Source: an uncultured Aquimarina sp.
GTDB taxonomy: Bacteria > Bacteroidota > Bacteroidia > Flavobacteriales > Flavobacteriaceae
DNA length: 64,000 nucleotides
NCBI GenBank assembly: GCA_947498705.1
Contig: CANMLW010000001.1
Location: 558,001-622,000, forward strand
Direction of reading: 5' to 3'
Of this stretch, positions 46,902 to 57,013 are shown piece after piece. Position numbers and translations under genes: made by a program. Under the pieces are notes generated by a model, which worked only from the letters and a program-made list of their open reading frames with translations, ran no database searches and was not told where the DNA came from. Each line of letters opens with the position of its first letter. Within the stretch, counting starts at the first letter, position 1.

Positions 46902-47660
46902 ATGAGTAATGTAAATTCTTTTTTTTCTTTAAAAAATACGGTTAATAACTTAACCGATAATGATGTTAATCAAACGGCAAACTATCTGGAGGTAATAGAA
47001 GCTTTTACCCGAACCACCTACAAAAGCATATATGTAATTGATTATCAATTAAAAGGTTTTGAATATGTCTCTTACAATCCTCTGTTTTTATGCGGTCATT
47101 CTGCCCAAGAAGTTAAGGAAATGGGATATGATTTTTATTTTAAATATGTTCCCGAAAGTGATTTACAGCTACTTTTAAGAATAAATACAATCGGTTTTGA
47201 TTTTTATGAAAAAATACCTTTCGAAGAACGAAAGGAGTATAGTATTTCATATGATTTTCACTTAAAAAATGAAGAAGGAAAAACCATTTTAATCAATCAA
47301 AAATTAACCCCATTATTTTTAACAGAAAGTGGAAAAATATGGAAATCAATTTGTTTCGTTTCATTATCAACACAACAAAATTCTGGAAACATTATTATAA
47401 CTAAAAAAGACGGTACAAAAAAGGTGATGTATGATTTAGATACTGACTGCTGGAAAACTTTAAAAAATATTGAACTCTCTACACGTGAAAAAGAAATTTT
47501 ACAATATGCTATTCGAGGATATGCAATAAGTGAAATTTCTGAAAAAATTAATATTTCTCCGGACACTGTGAAATTTCACAGAAAAAAACTTTTTGAAAAA
47601 CTTGATGTAGCCAATATAAATGAAGCTATTTCTTATGCAACCATCAACAAATTATTATAG
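46902..47660 (+). CDS. LuxR/FixJ-type transcriptional regulator
   Basis: 252 residues. The N-terminal 170 look like a PAS-type sensor (FEYVSYNPLFLCGHSAQEV and FLKNEEGKT patterns). The C-terminal LuxR HTH is clear: LSTREKEILQYAIRGYAISE, ISEKINISPDTVKFHRKKLFEKLDVANINEA (quoted in parts). It likely binds the paired repeats upstream and may act on the divergent or downstream genes. Confidence 0.8.
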   Translation: MSNVNSFFSLKNTVNNLTDNDVNQTANYLEVIEAFTRTTYKSIYVIDYQLKGFEYVSYNPLFLCGHSAQEVKEMGYDFYFKYVPESDLQLLLRINTIGFDFYEKIPFEERKEYSISYDFHLKNEEGKTILINQKLTPLFLTESGKIWKSICFVSLSTQQNSGNIIITKKDGTKKVMYDLDTDCWKTLKNIELSTREKEILQYAIRGYAISEISEKINISPDTVKFHRKKLFEKLDVANINEAISYATINKLL

Positions 47661-47700
47661 TTAAGGATTACCTGAATTTGAATTCAAATAATCCTTAACT
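47661..47700. terminator. Terminator between convergent genes
   Basis: GTTAAGGATTA (47661-47671) and its complement (47690-47700), 11-bp stem with an 18-base loop. Confidence 0.75.
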
Positions 47701-47720
47701 AACTAGGGATTTAGAATGAT

Positions 47721-50700
47721 CTAATTGTCTATAAGTCCTTGTCCCTCGATCCATGGTGCGCCCGCTAATTGTAATTGAGATTCTAAGGCCGGGATATCAG
47801 TTTTCATCAATCTGCTTAAATCAACTTTTAACTTTTTTAACTGATTTTGTGCTCTGGCAAAAGCTTTTAAATGATTACCCGTAGGTCCATAAGTATTATT
47901 TAAGGCCACAAATCCCACAAATGCACCATCTTGAGGTGACGGAGCATTCTTCTCTCCTACTTCATTCTTAGCACTATTACCATTCATAATAGTTTCTATT
48001 GTTAATAGTTCAGATTTGACTTTGGTTATCTTTGCATATAGGTCATTCGATGGGCGTTTTGCTTCTTTATAAGCACGCTGCATTGCATTTAATTGCTTTT
48101 TAGTTTTGGAAATGCTACTACCGGTTGCCTTCAAATCTTGTTGGAATTTTTGAAACGAATCTCTAAACGAATCTATTTCTGTAGAAGGCTTAGCAGGCAA
48201 TGCTCCTTTTTTAAGAGGTTTTACCTCGAATGATTTTGCAGTAGACAATGCAGTCAAAATACCGTCTGTATTTTTATATAATGTTACCGTGTAAGTACCA
48301 GGTGTTGCCAAATAAGGAGATCCAAAAAAATCTTCTTCAGGATTAGGTTTAGGAGCTTTTAAAGGAACACCCGATCTATTGGCATGTTTAAGATTCCAGG
48401 CTACTCTATTAAACCCTTTATTATGGGTTCCGGTTATGGTATTAACAACATCACCTTTACTATCTTTAATAAAAAGAATTAGCTCAGCTTTTTCCTGATT
48501 TTTTTCGGCAGCCAATGCTTTCCAACCAGGAAAAGAAATGCTAGCCTTTTGTTTGGTCAACTCTTTTTCTTTTTTAGTACGTGTTTCTTTTAATGAACTC
48601 AGTTTTTTGGGTAAGTAATACGTAAAAACTGCTCCATAATCAGGATTTTTTGCAGCATAACTATTATTTCCTTGTCCATAAACTGCACTTTTCTGAATAT
48701 AGTTATATGCAGGTTTTACATCAAAAAACTGAACTTCATTGGACTTAGAAGCATCATAATTACGTATTGGCGCTATATTATCGAGCACATAAAACCCTCT
48801 TCCAAAAGAAGCTCCCACCAAATCGTCTTCTTGTCGTTGAATGGTTAAATCACGAAAAGATATGGTCGGCAAACCGGCTTTTAGCTGTGTCCATTTACCA
48901 CCCCCATTTACTGTAAAATAGATACCAAACTCTGTAGCGGCAAACAATAATCCTTTCTTTTTATGATCTTGTACCAAACGCCAAGTCAATAATTTTTTGG
49001 GTAGATTACCATTTATAAAACTCCAATTTACCCCCTTGTCGGTACTCTTCAATATATATGGTTTATAATCTCCTTCTTTATGATTATCAAGTACCAAGTA
49101 CACTGTATTAGCATCAAACAAATCGGCACGAACATCATTAACAAATGCTCTAGATGGTACTCCTTTGATATTGCTGAGTATTATTTTACGCCAATTTGTA
49201 CCTCCGTCTTCTGATACCTGAAGAATCCCATCATCGGTACCTGCGTATAGTAACCCTTCTTGGATAGGAGATTCTGCTAATGACGTAATAGTGTTATAAT
49301 TACTCATTGCCACCACATCCCAAGGATTATCCCAACTTTGTTGATTTCCCAAAATAGGAAGTGTAAATCGTTCTTCATTACGTGTTAAATCGCCTGAAAT
49401 TGAAGTCCAGTCATCTCCTCTATTTTCTGATCTCCAAACTCTATAAGAAGCAAAGTATAAACGTGTTGGATTATGAGGGCTCACCAAAATAGGCGCATCC
49501 CAATTAAAACGTTCGTGTGGATCACCTGCCGCAGGTTGTGGTTGTATAAATACGGTTTCACCAGTGGTCTGATCAATACGCCATAACCAGCCTTGCTGAA
49601 ACTCACCATAGGTAATATCAGGATTACCTGGTTCTGTAGCAGATTGATGCCCGTCTGCACCCAAAGTAATCCACCAATCCTGGTTTAATATACCATTGGC
49701 GCGTATAGTTCTTGAAGGCCCACCATGGGATCCATTGTCTTGTGTACCTCCATAGATATGGTAAAATGGAGTAGCATCATCTACAGCTACCTTATAGTAT
49801 TGAGTTATAGGAAGATTATCAAAATAACGCCAGGTCTTTGTAAGGTCATAAGACTCATACAATCCACCATCGGTACCAAAAAGTACATAATTAGGATCAT
49901 TTTTCTTAAAAGCCATAGCATGACTATCCACGTGTTTTTTCTTTTCATTCATCGTGGTAAAGGTTTTACCATGATCATTAGATTCTTGTACATAATTGCT
50001 CATTAAATACAGTTTACCCTCTTGATGTGGTGAAGCGTATAACTCTTGGTAATAATGAGGCCCTGTACCTCCAGAAACAGCACCTGATTGCTTAGACCAT
50101 GAAGCCCCAGCATTTGTAGATATAAAAACTCCTCCTTTTTTTCTATCCAGTTCTATAGCAGCATAGATGGTCTCGTTATCAAAAGGCGAAATAGCCAAAC
50201 CGATTTTACCCAAGTTCGATGTTGGAATTCCTGACGTTAATTTTGACCAGGTTTTTCCTCCATCTGTTGATTTATGTATACCAGAACCGGGTCCTCCGCC
50301 CATATAAGCAGCAACAGTTCTGTGTCTGTCCCATGTAGCTGCATAGATAATTGAGGGATTCTTTGGATCCATGACGATATCGGTTACTCCTGTCCATTCT
50401 TCATTACCCAAGGTTTTTGCCCATGTTTTTCCACCATCTTCAGATAAGTAAAAACCTCGCTGACCGCCTTTGCTCCATAATGGTCCTTGTGAAGCCACAT
50501 AGATCGTATTCGAATTTTCTGGATGTACTATAATTTTTGAAATGTGTTCTGAAGCTTTTAATCCCATATTCTTCCAACTCTTTCCCTCGTCATGACTCAC
50601 ATAAATACCGTCACCAAAACCAACATGACGCCCCCCAACATTTTCGCCTGTTCCTACCCAAATTGTACTAGAATTATTGGGGTCTATAGTAATACATCCT

Positions 50701-50981
50701 ATAGAATAGCTTGATTGTCCATCAAAAATCGGTTTGAAAGTAGTTCCTGCGTTAACAGTTTTCCAAACTCCACCAGACCCTACCGCTATATACCAAACAT
50801 TTTCATTTTTTGGATGTATGGCAATATCTGCTATTCGCCCAGAAGTAAGTGCGGGTCCTAGGCTTCTAAATGCAAGCCTCCCATAAATATCGTCCTTTGT
50901 ATCTTTATCTTGAGCAATACCTGTATATAAAAAAAATAGTGAAAATAAGATGGTTAAAGTGTGAGAAGAGAATATTTTCAT
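47721..50981 (-). CDS. Large secreted VPS10/sortilin-like BNR-repeat protein
   Basis: 1,086 residues. Signal FFLYTGIAQ, then repeats such as STDGGKTWSK, SEDGGTNWRK, STNAGASWSK and NGGGKWTQLKAG. It is a paralogue of 39127-42417 with the same domain layout, including a helical charged C-terminal region. The two probably arose by duplication and may share a partner. Role unknown. Confidence 0.7.
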   Translation of the reverse strand: MKIFSSHTLTILFSLFFLYTGIAQDKDTKDDIYGRLAFRSLGPALTSGRIADIAIHPKNENVWYIAVGSGGVWKTVNAGTTFKPIFDGQSSYSIGCITIDPNNSSTIWVGTGENVGGRHVGFGDGIYVSHDEGKSWKNMGLKASEHISKIIVHPENSNTIYVASQGPLWSKGGQRGFYLSEDGGKTWAKTLGNEEWTGVTDIVMDPKNPSIIYAATWDRHRTVAAYMGGGPGSGIHKSTDGGKTWSKLTSGIPTSNLGKIGLAISPFDNETIYAAIELDRKKGGVFISTNAGASWSKQSGAVSGGTGPHYYQELYASPHQEGKLYLMSNYVQESNDHGKTFTTMNEKKKHVDSHAMAFKKNDPNYVLFGTDGGLYESYDLTKTWRYFDNLPITQYYKVAVDDATPFYHIYGGTQDNGSHGGPSRTIRANGILNQDWWITLGADGHQSATEPGNPDITYGEFQQGWLWRIDQTTGETVFIQPQPAAGDPHERFNWDAPILVSPHNPTRLYFASYRVWRSENRGDDWTSISGDLTRNEERFTLPILGNQQSWDNPWDVVAMSNYNTITSLAESPIQEGLLYAGTDDGILQVSEDGGTNWRKIILSNIKGVPSRAFVNDVRADLFDANTVYLVLDNHKEGDYKPYILKSTDKGVNWSFINGNLPKKLLTWRLVQDHKKKGLLFAATEFGIYFTVNGGGKWTQLKAGLPTISFRDLTIQRQEDDLVGASFGRGFYVLDNIAPIRNYDASKSNEVQFFDVKPAYNYIQKSAVYGQGNNSYAAKNPDYGAVFTYYLPKKLSSLKETRTKKEKELTKQKASISFPGWKALAAEKNQEKAELILFIKDSKGDVVNTITGTHNKGFNRVAWNLKHANRSGVPLKAPKPNPEEDFFGSPYLATPGTYTVTLYKNTDGILTALSTAKSFEVKPLKKGALPAKPSTEIDSFRDSFQKFQQDLKATGSSISKTKKQLNAMQRAYKEAKRPSNDLYAKITKVKSELLTIETIMNGNSAKNEVGEKNAPSPQDGAFVGFVALNNTYGPTGNHLKAFARAQNQLKKLKVDLSRLMKTDIPALESQLQLAGAPWIEGQGLIDN

Positions 50982-51205
50982 AGAAGAGTTTTTTAATTAA
51001 TTCGCATTGTAATTTAATTAATCATGTCTCTATTTGTTATAAAAAAAAGCTAAAATCTAATCACCTCTTATAGAAAACATTTATACAATATATAAATTAA
51101 CTTAATTAAGTATTATAATTTTATATGTTGTAAAGCATAAAAATGAATATTTAAGTTTTAGTACTAAATTCAAAAAATAGTTTTACTAATATAAAATTCA
51201 ACACA

Positions 51206-52030
51206 TTAAAGCGCTTCTAAGTCATCGACTCTTATTTTTAAAGCGTCTAACTCCTGGCGTAATGCTTGTAATTCTGCCAATACACCCAACATAGCATTAT
51301 CTGCAGTTTTTAAGAAAATTTCTCCATCAATATTGACTACTTTATTTTCTGCATCCATAAAAACTATGCTGGCGTTCTCTGCATCTTTGAGATCTAATTT
51401 TCCATTGTTTGCCGTTGCTCCTATGGTAATTTTATTTTGATCTCCGCTAAAAGTAATGGTCTTTTTACCTTCATTGTTTTTTACATATATATCTCCTCCA
51501 GATCCATTACTACCTACCGTAAGATTATTGTCTATTCTTGCACTTTTGGATGTTCCATCTAAGTGAATAGTTGTATTTCCATTTTTATCTTTTACCAGCA
51601 CATCGCCATCTTGTCCATTACCTCCTAAGATAATATTACCATGTAAACCATTAATATTCACTGTATTCTTTCCTTCTCTGTTGAGTGCCACAAAATCACC
51701 ATCTTGCCCATTACCTCCCAAGGCAATATTACCATATCTGCCATTGATATGAATTGTATTTTTTCCTTGTTTATCTTTTACATAAAAATCACCATGTTGT
51801 CCTCCTCCTCCTAGCACCATATTTGCAGCATCACCATTAATGGTTAATGTATTTTCTCCGTTCTTACTCTTTACTGCAAAATCACCATCCTGATTATTGC
51901 CCCCCAAAGTAATGTTACCATACCTGGAATCAATTTGCACAGAAGTATTACTGGTTTTTGTTTTTTTGAAATTTGTAAAATTACCTATTACTTCTACTAC
52001 AGTATTGTCTAATCTGATATCAGTTGCCAT
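51206..52030 (-). CDS. Tandem-repeat, beta-helix-like protein
   Basis: 274 residues, no signal peptide. It has about six imperfect repeats of 31 residues with the pattern NTxxINGxxGNIxLGGNGQDGD (written as a pattern), expected to stack as a right-handed beta-solenoid. The last 30 residues (ELQALRQELDALKIRVDDLEAL) form a coiled coil, which suggests trimerisation. It is the last gene of a four-gene operon. The lack of an export signal is notable for a fibre-like protein. Confidence 0.6.
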   Translation of the reverse strand: MATDIRLDNTVVEVIGNFTNFKKTKTSNTSVQIDSRYGNITLGGNNQDGDFAVKSKNGENTLTINGDAANMVLGGGGQHGDFYVKDKQGKNTIHINGRYGNIALGGNGQDGDFVALNREGKNTVNINGLHGNIILGGNGQDGDVLVKDKNGNTTIHLDGTSKSARIDNNLTVGSNGSGGDIYVKNNEGKKTITFSGDQNKITIGATANNGKLDLKDAENASIVFMDAENKVVNIDGEIFLKTADNAMLGVLAELQALRQELDALKIRVDDLEAL

Positions 52031-53045
52031 AATTTTGTGTTTTTAAAAGTTGTTTTTCTAAAAGTGTTGATTTTTTTGTGTCTCCAATTATAGTGTAGAG
52101 ATCTATAGCTTCTTTTTTATAGAAGATACTATTGTACTTAGATAATTTTGAAGCAATTTTTTTGACTGAAGTTGTATCTTTCATTTGTACAAACATTTTT
52201 GCTTTGGCTAGTTGTATTGCAGGTTGTTCTTTTTCCTTTTGTGTTAAATCTGATGACAAATTTTCAAAGCTTTGTTGTAGTACCTTTGGATTAGAGTAAC
52301 GCAAACCAAAATCAATAAGAGATGAGTTTCCTAATAAACGCCATAATCTAGATGTTTCATCTGTACCTTTGGTTTTAGAAAGTGTTGAGAAATAATCTTT
52401 TGCTTGTTTTTTTTGAGCCTCATTTTTTAAATACCAAGCCATTTTATATCGTTCTTCTGCAAATCGAGCAAAAGGTTGGTTTGGATATTTTTTTAGTAAG
52501 CTTTTAAGATATGTTCTCGATTCAAAATGAACTTGAGTATGTGATTGTGTTAACTTAAACTTATCAATCATTGTTCTTCGCCATACATAGCTTATTGCCA
52601 TTGCAGTTTCATAAGTACCATCATCCCAATCCATATACCCTTTAGTACTTAAACCAAGATAAGTTGATATATCGACTAGTAATAACCCTAAGGCTCGAGT
52701 TACTTTTTCAGGATACGCTAATCGTGCTAATGGCCCAGTATTAAGTTTGCTCTTTATTGCAGGATGATTCAGTGCCATCTCACTTAATTTTTCGTTATGC
52801 ATTAGCATTGCATTGGCTGTATGATATAAGGTTCCTTTAAAAGCCCTTTTAACATCGCTTATATTTTGAATAGTATTTTGATAATACGGAACGGTTTCTT
52901 TTGGTCCTCCTGATACAGAAAGTAATGCAGGAATTGCTAATTCTATAGGATTCGTATAAAAATGAGAACCCTTTGTGTCTTTTGGCCTTTTTTGTAACTC
53001 TCCATGAGTAATTGCCAATTCTGTTTGTGGTGTTATATTCATCAT
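52020..53045 (-). CDS. Hypothetical helical protein
   Basis: 341 residues with no signal or membrane segment. It is mostly alpha-helical, with TPR-like helix pairs in the second half (FARFAEERYKMAWYLKNEAQ and AKMFVQMKDTTSVKKIASKL). The central part has a DWDDGTYETAMAISYVWRR segment. It overlaps the repeat protein by 11 bases and follows the 662-residue gene after 5 bases, so the operon is translationally coupled. No family is recognised. Confidence 0.55.
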   Translation of the reverse strand: MMNITPQTELAITHGELQKRPKDTKGSHFYTNPIELAIPALLSVSGGPKETVPYYQNTIQNISDVKRAFKGTLYHTANAMLMHNEKLSEMALNHPAIKSKLNTGPLARLAYPEKVTRALGLLLVDISTYLGLSTKGYMDWDDGTYETAMAISYVWRRTMIDKFKLTQSHTQVHFESRTYLKSLLKKYPNQPFARFAEERYKMAWYLKNEAQKKQAKDYFSTLSKTKGTDETSRLWRLLGNSSLIDFGLRYSNPKVLQQSFENLSSDLTQKEKEQPAIQLAKAKMFVQMKDTTSVKKIASKLSKYNSIFYKKEAIDLYTIIGDTKKSTLLEKQLLKTQNYGN

Positions 53046-53050
53046 ACGAT

Positions 53051-55039
53051 CTATTTTTTTTCAATTTTTATCTTCCATCGATGTGAAGTATCTCCACCTT
53101 TTCCTGTAACATTAAACTCGATACTATTGGTGGTATCGGTTAGTATGGTTAAGTGACTATCCGAAATCGCCTTGTTTCGTAAACTAGCAAGATGATTGGG
53201 TCCATTTAGTACCAGATCTACGGTGTCCAGTTTTTCGTTGGCATAATCTGTTCCATCCCATTCTACACCAGTATCACGTATGGCAATGGGCATATCATCT
53301 ACAGTCCAAAAACTGAATTTTTTATTACGAGTATACGTATGTCCTTCTTCTATAAAATCATCTGTCCACCAGGCACTCCATAAACCATTCACACCATAGT
53401 ATAAATGCCAATCGTCATACCATTCGTCTGTTGATAATGCTTTAATAGTTTTAAAAGTAACTTCATATTTCTGTAAAGTGACATTTCCTGGGATATTCCA
53501 TCCACATTGAATGATTGCATAATACCCTACAGGAATTTTAGTCATTTCACTCAAGTCTATTTCAACATCATAATAAGCAGGTAAACCGTCTGGGCCATCT
53601 TTTACAGTAAAAGATGGCTTAAACTGGTTACTAGTATTTTCTCTACTAAATCCAGCAGTGGTATTCCAATCTCTAAATGCTAGATCTGCTCCACCATCTG
53701 CAGGATCATCATTTTGAGTAAGCTCTAAAAACTCATCTAATTCATCATTGTCGTCTACCCGAATATGTTGACAGAGTTTTACCCTAAATTTTAAGGTAGC
53801 GCTATTGTTCGGACGTTTAACAGGAGGGTAAAACTTAAATTTTACAGGATGTTTTTTAAGGTTTGTAGCCCAACAATCTGTAGTGTCTCCCCATACACCA
53901 TTAGGAATACCACCAAACTCTGCATTCCACCTACCATCACTGTGCCCTGGATATCCACCAGACAAACCTATACCAATATAAGCTTCGTTTACAGGTACCA
54001 CTGCATTATTGGTTCCTATTGAAGCTGCAGTAGTATGTTCTCTTATAATAGTATGTGCAGGATGAATTTCTGTAACGGTTGGTGCATGCCCAACATCCCA
54101 TATATGACGCCCCCAACAGGTAATATACTCTCCCCAAAACGGACGCCACTGTAGGGGAAACGAACCTGTTTCCCATTCGTTATGAATAATAGGTACTCTA
54201 TTGGTTCCGCTACCTTTACCCTTGTATCCTTCACCTAATAAATACATAAATTGAGGATCAGGAACCATGTCCCAGTTCCAATCCCGAGTTTCGTGTGTAA
54301 ATGGGTTATCTGTATAAGTTACCCTACTATAATCCTGAAAACCGGAAAGTTGAATGCTTTTTTCATTATTTACGGTTTTCCAATTCTTTCCTGTAAAAAA
54401 AATACTTATCCCTGAGGATACTTCTGGCTTATCATCAATATAGGTATCAGGACTTCTAAAGTTACAATGTGTCTGGATCCAATTACGTACCGATCTTGTA
54501 TTACTTTTATTACCATCTTGAGCACTATGACGTTGAAAATCATCTCGTATGCTAATCACCTCATTACCGACTCTATATAATCTATTATCATTGATATGGC
54601 TATCATATTGACCTTGTGTAATAAGACCTTTTCCCATTCTACTAAAAAATGGACGAATGTTAACAGGGCCTATTGCAGGATCTGTGGTATCCTGAGGATC
54701 ACTTGTATTTTGAACAATCAAATCAAATAGTAATTCATAATCGGCATCGTCTTTTGTAAAGGACACCGCTGCATTAATAAGAGAAGTATTTGCGTTAATA
54801 TCATGTGTCCCCAAATGATCATCTGGATCTGGCCAATCCCCTTCCATCATCTTTAGCTGTATAGAATTAGTGAAGTTATAGGATTTATTTAATGTCCATG
54901 TTTCGCCATCATCAAAATCATCATTGTATAGCGTATCTGTAGCATTACCATCTGCTCTGATTTCTAAGCGTATTTCATCATCCCCAAGCCAATCTTCATT
55001 TTCAAAACACTTTATTTGTTTAATTGTTATTGTTTTCAT
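53051..55039 (-). CDS. Hypothetical protein, C2-like N-terminus
   Basis: 662 residues, no signal peptide. The N-terminus (ENEDWLGDDEIRLEIRADG) resembles a C2-like calcium domain with acidic loops. The centre contains WGRHIWDVGHAPTVTEIHPAH, a clustered His/Asp/Glu motif that looks like a metal site. It has many tryptophans and an acidic character. It stands just downstream of a small membrane protein gene. The motif suggests a metal-dependent hydrolase, but this is inference. Confidence 0.5.
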   Translation of the reverse strand: MKTITIKQIKCFENEDWLGDDEIRLEIRADGNATDTLYNDDFDDGETWTLNKSYNFTNSIQLKMMEGDWPDPDDHLGTHDINANTSLINAAVSFTKDDADYELLFDLIVQNTSDPQDTTDPAIGPVNIRPFFSRMGKGLITQGQYDSHINDNRLYRVGNEVISIRDDFQRHSAQDGNKSNTRSVRNWIQTHCNFRSPDTYIDDKPEVSSGISIFFTGKNWKTVNNEKSIQLSGFQDYSRVTYTDNPFTHETRDWNWDMVPDPQFMYLLGEGYKGKGSGTNRVPIIHNEWETGSFPLQWRPFWGEYITCWGRHIWDVGHAPTVTEIHPAHTIIREHTTAASIGTNNAVVPVNEAYIGIGLSGGYPGHSDGRWNAEFGGIPNGVWGDTTDCWATNLKKHPVKFKFYPPVKRPNNSATLKFRVKLCQHIRVDDNDELDEFLELTQNDDPADGGADLAFRDWNTTAGFSRENTSNQFKPSFTVKDGPDGLPAYYDVEIDLSEMTKIPVGYYAIIQCGWNIPGNVTLQKYEVTFKTIKALSTDEWYDDWHLYYGVNGLWSAWWTDDFIEEGHTYTRNKKFSFWTVDDMPIAIRDTGVEWDGTDYANEKLDTVDLVLNGPNHLASLRNKAISDSHLTILTDTTNSIEFNVTGKGGDTSHRWKIKIEKK

Positions 55040-55040
55040 C

Positions 55041-55241
55041 TCATTTCTTTTTCATTGTTAGAAATTCAATGAGTCTATTGGTAAAAAACCATACCATTAG
55101 AAATGCTAAACATTCTAAAGTAAAACTTCCAAATTTGAAAAATAGTTCTGTAAAACAGATAGAAAAAGTAAGACTTCCTCCTATTCTGGTTATAGTTTGA
55201 ACACTCGCTATGCCTGGAAAAAACTTTTTTAAATAATTCAT
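55041..55241 (-). CDS. Small membrane protein
   Basis: 66 residues with two hydrophobic segments (SLTFSICFTELFF and LECLAFLMVWFFTNRLI), probably a hairpin in the inner membrane. It is first in the four-gene operon with a 1-base gap to the next gene. Holin-like proteins can look similar, but there is no phage context. Function unknown. Confidence 0.5.
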   Translation of the reverse strand: MNYLKKFFPGIASVQTITRIGGSLTFSICFTELFFKFGSFTLECLAFLMVWFFTNRLIEFLTMKKK

Positions 55242-55552
55242 CTAATACAGTATTTTGGTTACTATTTGAAGTTGCATCTAGATATTCGTATCCAGATTGA
55301 GTGACTAAATTAGACTATGTATTACTTCAACACAATAGGTTTTACCCCCATTTGTCATAAGTGTTTTGACTACTATATTTAGAGTGATTTACCGATGTAT
55401 AAAAAAGAGAATATTGAGATTTTACCTTTTCTTTCTCTTCTTATAGTTTAGATAAAAAATCAAATACTCTATTCTCCGCATATTCCATTTCTAGGTGGTA
55501 TATTTGCACATTAGTATAAATCGTACGCTAAGTAATCATCTCCTTAATCATT
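55242..55552. other. Intergenic region with candidate promoter
   Basis: About 310 AT-rich bases. TATATTTG (55499-55506) may be the -7 box of the DEAD-box gene, though no good -33 box is seen. Nothing else. Confidence 0.4.
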
Positions 55553-56164
55553 ATGCCTTTTAAAAAGTTACACCCTCATATACAAGAGAAGCTAGAGTAC
55601 AAAGAAATAACGACACCTACTCCTTTTCAGAGCAAGAGTATTCCTGTAATAAAAAGTGGTGCTAATATTTATTGCACAGCTGCAAAAGATAGTGGTAAAA
55701 CAACCACACTCATACTTACAACCTTACAAAAACTAAAATGTGAGGCAATAGGAAATGCTCCAAGGGCCGTAGTTTTAGTAGAGAATAAGGAAAGAGCTAT
55801 GGAGTTATACGATGCTTTTTTATCGTATACAAGACATACTTCATTACGAGTATATGTAGGGTATGAACAACTTCATGTCGATGTTCAAAAATCAGAAATT
55901 TTTATGGGTATAGATATATTTATTTCTACGCCGAAATCAATGAATAAATTGTTTTTATTAAATGGAGTAAGCATCTCTGAATTAAAGATATTCAGTATAG
56001 ACGATGCAGAGTTTCTAATCCATAATCTAACATATACTGCTCTTATTTCGATTACACAAAGTATTAAAAAATGTCAGTTTGTACTATATTCAGAAAAAAT
56101 GCATCCAAAATTAGAACGCTTTAAGTCTTATTTTATGGAATACTCTAAAACAATTAATATATAG
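55553..56164 (+). CDS. Truncated DEAD-box helicase-like protein
   Basis: 203 residues, only the first RecA-like domain. The Q motif TPTPFQSKSIP is at 21-31 and the Walker A is AAKDSGKTT (43-51), slightly altered from GxxxxGKT. The DEAD box reads IDDAEF (about 149-154) instead of DEAD. The second helicase domain is missing, and the stop is not near a visible frameshift. It could be a diverged binding protein rather than a helicase. It precedes thiE by 39 bases. Confidence 0.65.
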   Translation: MPFKKLHPHIQEKLEYKEITTPTPFQSKSIPVIKSGANIYCTAAKDSGKTTTLILTTLQKLKCEAIGNAPRAVVLVENKERAMELYDAFLSYTRHTSLRVYVGYEQLHVDVQKSEIFMGIDIFISTPKSMNKLFLLNGVSISELKIFSIDDAEFLIHNLTYTALISITQSIKKCQFVLYSEKMHPKLERFKSYFMEYSKTINI

Positions 56165-56203
56165 ATATTACTGGATTTATAATCTATAATAAATTAATAG
56201 AAC

Positions 56204-56854
56204 GTGATAATACCTAAACTGCATTATATCTCTCAAGGAAGTTCTCCAAAAGAACATATAGAAAATATCCAAAAAGCGTGTACATCTGGTTCAGAATTAG
56301 TGCAATTACGTTTAAAAGATGTTTCAGAAAAGAAAATCTTAAAGTTAGCCAAAGAAGCTAGAGAAATTACTGCTCATTTTCAAACCAGGCTAATTATTAA
56401 TGATCATTATAAAATAGCAAAAGAGATCAAAGCAGATGGAGTACATTTAGGAAAAACGGACTCCTGCCCTACTATCGCTAGAAAACATTTATATACCTGG
56501 CAAATTATTGGGGGAACGGCAAATACTTTGGAAGATTGCGAAGCATTAATCGCTAAAGAAATCGATTATATTGGCTTAGGCCCCTTTAGATTTACAACCA
56601 CCAAAGATAATCTAAGTCCGGTTTTAGGTGTACATGGTTATGCTGCAATTATGGCCTCTTTGCAAACCAAAACACCAATTATCGGTATTGGAGGCATTAC
56701 TATAGAAGATGTTACAAACATATTAGAAACAGGTATTTCTGGAATTGCTGTTTCTGGAGAAATTACCCGTAACTTTAATAGTATTAGAACTTTTCATCAA
56801 TTATTAAAGGCATCCTCTACAGAAGAACAACGCCATACATTTGATAAATCTTAG
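56204..56854 (+). CDS. thiE: Thiamine-phosphate synthase-like protein
   Basis: 216 residues from a GTG; the preceding context fits (starts IIPKLHYISQGSS). ThiE motifs: ELVQLRLKD, RLIINDHYKIAKEIKADGVHLG, IIGGTAN, YIGLGPFRFTTTK, GIGGITIEDV. The enzyme joins the pyrimidine and thiazole parts of thiamine. No other thiamine gene or THI-box was recognised, so this may be a second copy or a TenI-like paralogue. Confidence 0.75.
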   Translation: MIIPKLHYISQGSSPKEHIENIQKACTSGSELVQLRLKDVSEKKILKLAKEAREITAHFQTRLIINDHYKIAKEIKADGVHLGKTDSCPTIARKHLYTWQIIGGTANTLEDCEALIAKEIDYIGLGPFRFTTTKDNLSPVLGVHGYAAIMASLQTKTPIIGIGGITIEDVTNILETGISGIAVSGEITRNFNSIRTFHQLLKASSTEEQRHTFDKS

Positions 56855-57013
56855 ATTGTAGGGTATTGATAAGATGTTTATACTGTGATTAGTAAATCAA
56901 CCAAAATTCTATAAAGATCAATCAATTTTATTGTAATATCTTGTTTCCGATTGGATCGTTATATATCATTAATATCAAATAATTCTAACTTTTTACTCCT
57001 GTACTTCTATTTC

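Noticed and set aside
39127..50981. Tandem DNA repeats or CRISPR in the VPS10 genes
   Set aside because: The repeats are at the protein level, of variable spacing and DNA sequence.
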